A DNA stretch of 5,432 nucleotides from Eubacteriales bacterium. Its GTDB lineage: Bacteria > Bacillota > Clostridia > Christensenellales > CAG-138. Within the stretch, counting starts at the first letter, position 1. Each line of letters starts with the position of its first letter. The translations under genes were made by a program, and so were the position numbers. The stretch spans positions 1 through 5,432 of the forward strand of contig JAUYTF010000321.1 of the NCBI GenBank assembly GCA_030695285.1. Direction: 5' to 3'. Of the stretch, positions 5,106 to 5,432 are shown piece after piece. A model generated the notes under the pieces. It had not been told where the DNA came from, did no database searches, and worked only from the letters and a program-made list of their open reading frames with translations.

Positions 5106-5432
5106 ATGATTGATATCGACAGAGCAAAACAGTTGCGCGAGGCTATGCGCATGCTGGAACGAAAAATCGGCGTCTTGGAAGACGGCGAAATGACATGCTG
5201 CGAATTATCGATGGCGCAGTGCCATGCGCTTGTGGAGATCGGGAGGGCGAAGTGTATCTCACTGGTTGAGCTCGCAAAGCTGCTGAATCTCGACAACAGC
5301 ACCATGAGCCGGACCGTCAACAATCTGGTGAACAAAGAAATGGTTGAGCGAGAACTTGATCCAAGTGATCGGCGGTATATCACCATCAACCTCACGCCGA
5401 ATGGACTTGAACACTTTAACGAGATCGAGTCA
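5106..5432 (+). CDS. MarR-family transcriptional regulator, Cys-rich (3' end outside window)
   Basis: The first 109 residues are present and the frame is open at the window edge; MarR proteins are usually 140-150 residues. The winged helix is clear: LVELAKLLNL (helix 2, 53-62), the recognition helix with STMSRTVNNLVNKEMVERE (65-83), and the wing DPSDRRYITINLT (85-97). Before it lies MTCCELSMAQCHALVEIGR with Cys31, Cys32, Cys39 and a further Cys50. I associate this C-C-x6-C-H-A-L-x-E-I-G pattern with a clostridial MarR subgroup. Clustered cysteines suggest thiol or metal/metalloid sensing, but this is inference. The start has AAGGAGG nine bases upstream. It diverges from the phage-like genes, so it may belong to host DNA and control genes beyond the right edge of the window as well as itself. 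Confidence 0.92.
   Translation, partial: MIDIDRAKQLREAMRMLERKIGVLEDGEMTCCELSMAQCHALVEIGRAKCISLVELAKLLNLDNSTMSRTVNNLVNKEMVERELDPSDRRYITINLTPNGLEHFNEIES

Noticed and set aside
5401..5414. TGGACTTGAAC, an 11-base match to the reverse complement of the tRNA T-arm, considered as an attachment site
   Set aside because: It lies within the conserved MarR coding segment (LTPNGLEHF), does not extend beyond 11 bases and is most likely coincidence.
1..5432. CRISPR array, toxin-antitoxin pair, insertion sequence
   Set aside because: There are no regularly spaced repeats, no recognisable toxin or antitoxin pair, and no transposase or flanking inverted repeats in any frame I examined.

Overview
The window looks like accessory DNA from a low-to-mid GC Clostridia-type Firmicute. 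The Shine-Dalgarno sites are strong (AGGAGG, GGAGG, AAGGA types). The predicted protein types (SDS22-like leucine-rich repeat lipoprotein, AP2-arm tyrosine integrase, small excisionase-like wHTH, Cys-rich MarR regulator) are common in uncultured gut Clostridia. TGA is used as an ordinary stop (end of the excisionase-like gene), so the standard bacterial code applies. The assignment to Clostridia is inference from family resemblance, not from a marker gene.

Layout. Bases 1-31 are the 3' end of a tRNA (T-arm, acceptor strand, encoded CCA; most like initiator tRNA-Met), followed by an intrinsic terminator at 35-61. Bases 62-350 are essentially non-coding. Nearly everything from 351 to 5006 reads on the minus strand. 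In transcription order, from right to left, this is: a small hypothetical gene (4842-5006), a holin-like or exported membrane protein (4338-4823), an excisionase-like wHTH (4110-4334), a tyrosine recombinase (3134-4021), a XRE-type regulator broken by an in-frame stop (2728-2949), a 543-residue LRR lipoprotein (843-2474), and a HTH-type protein broken by a frameshift (351-780). At the right edge a MarR-family regulator starts at 5106 on the plus strand and runs off the window. It diverges from the small hypothetical gene across a promoter region rich in inverted repeats.

How it fits together. The holin-like, excisionase-like and integrase genes lie head to tail with very short gaps and look like the remnant of a prophage or integrative element. 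The integrase keeps all visible catalytic residues (R121, K160, H235/R238, H261, Y271) but lacks most of the usual core-binding domain. The XRE gene has a premature TGA after which the homologous C-terminal residues continue in the same frame. The HTH gene next to the tRNA is split by a frameshift, and both halves join into one sensible 143-residue protein. Three damaged genes in 5.4 kb suggest a decaying element scar between a tRNA and host genes. The LRR lipoprotein is intact, with a clean lipoprotein signal, six exact 22-residue repeats and a duplicated C-terminal module that I do not recognise. It is the most distinctive intact gene here. I see no convincing evidence of a complete new defence or mobile system.
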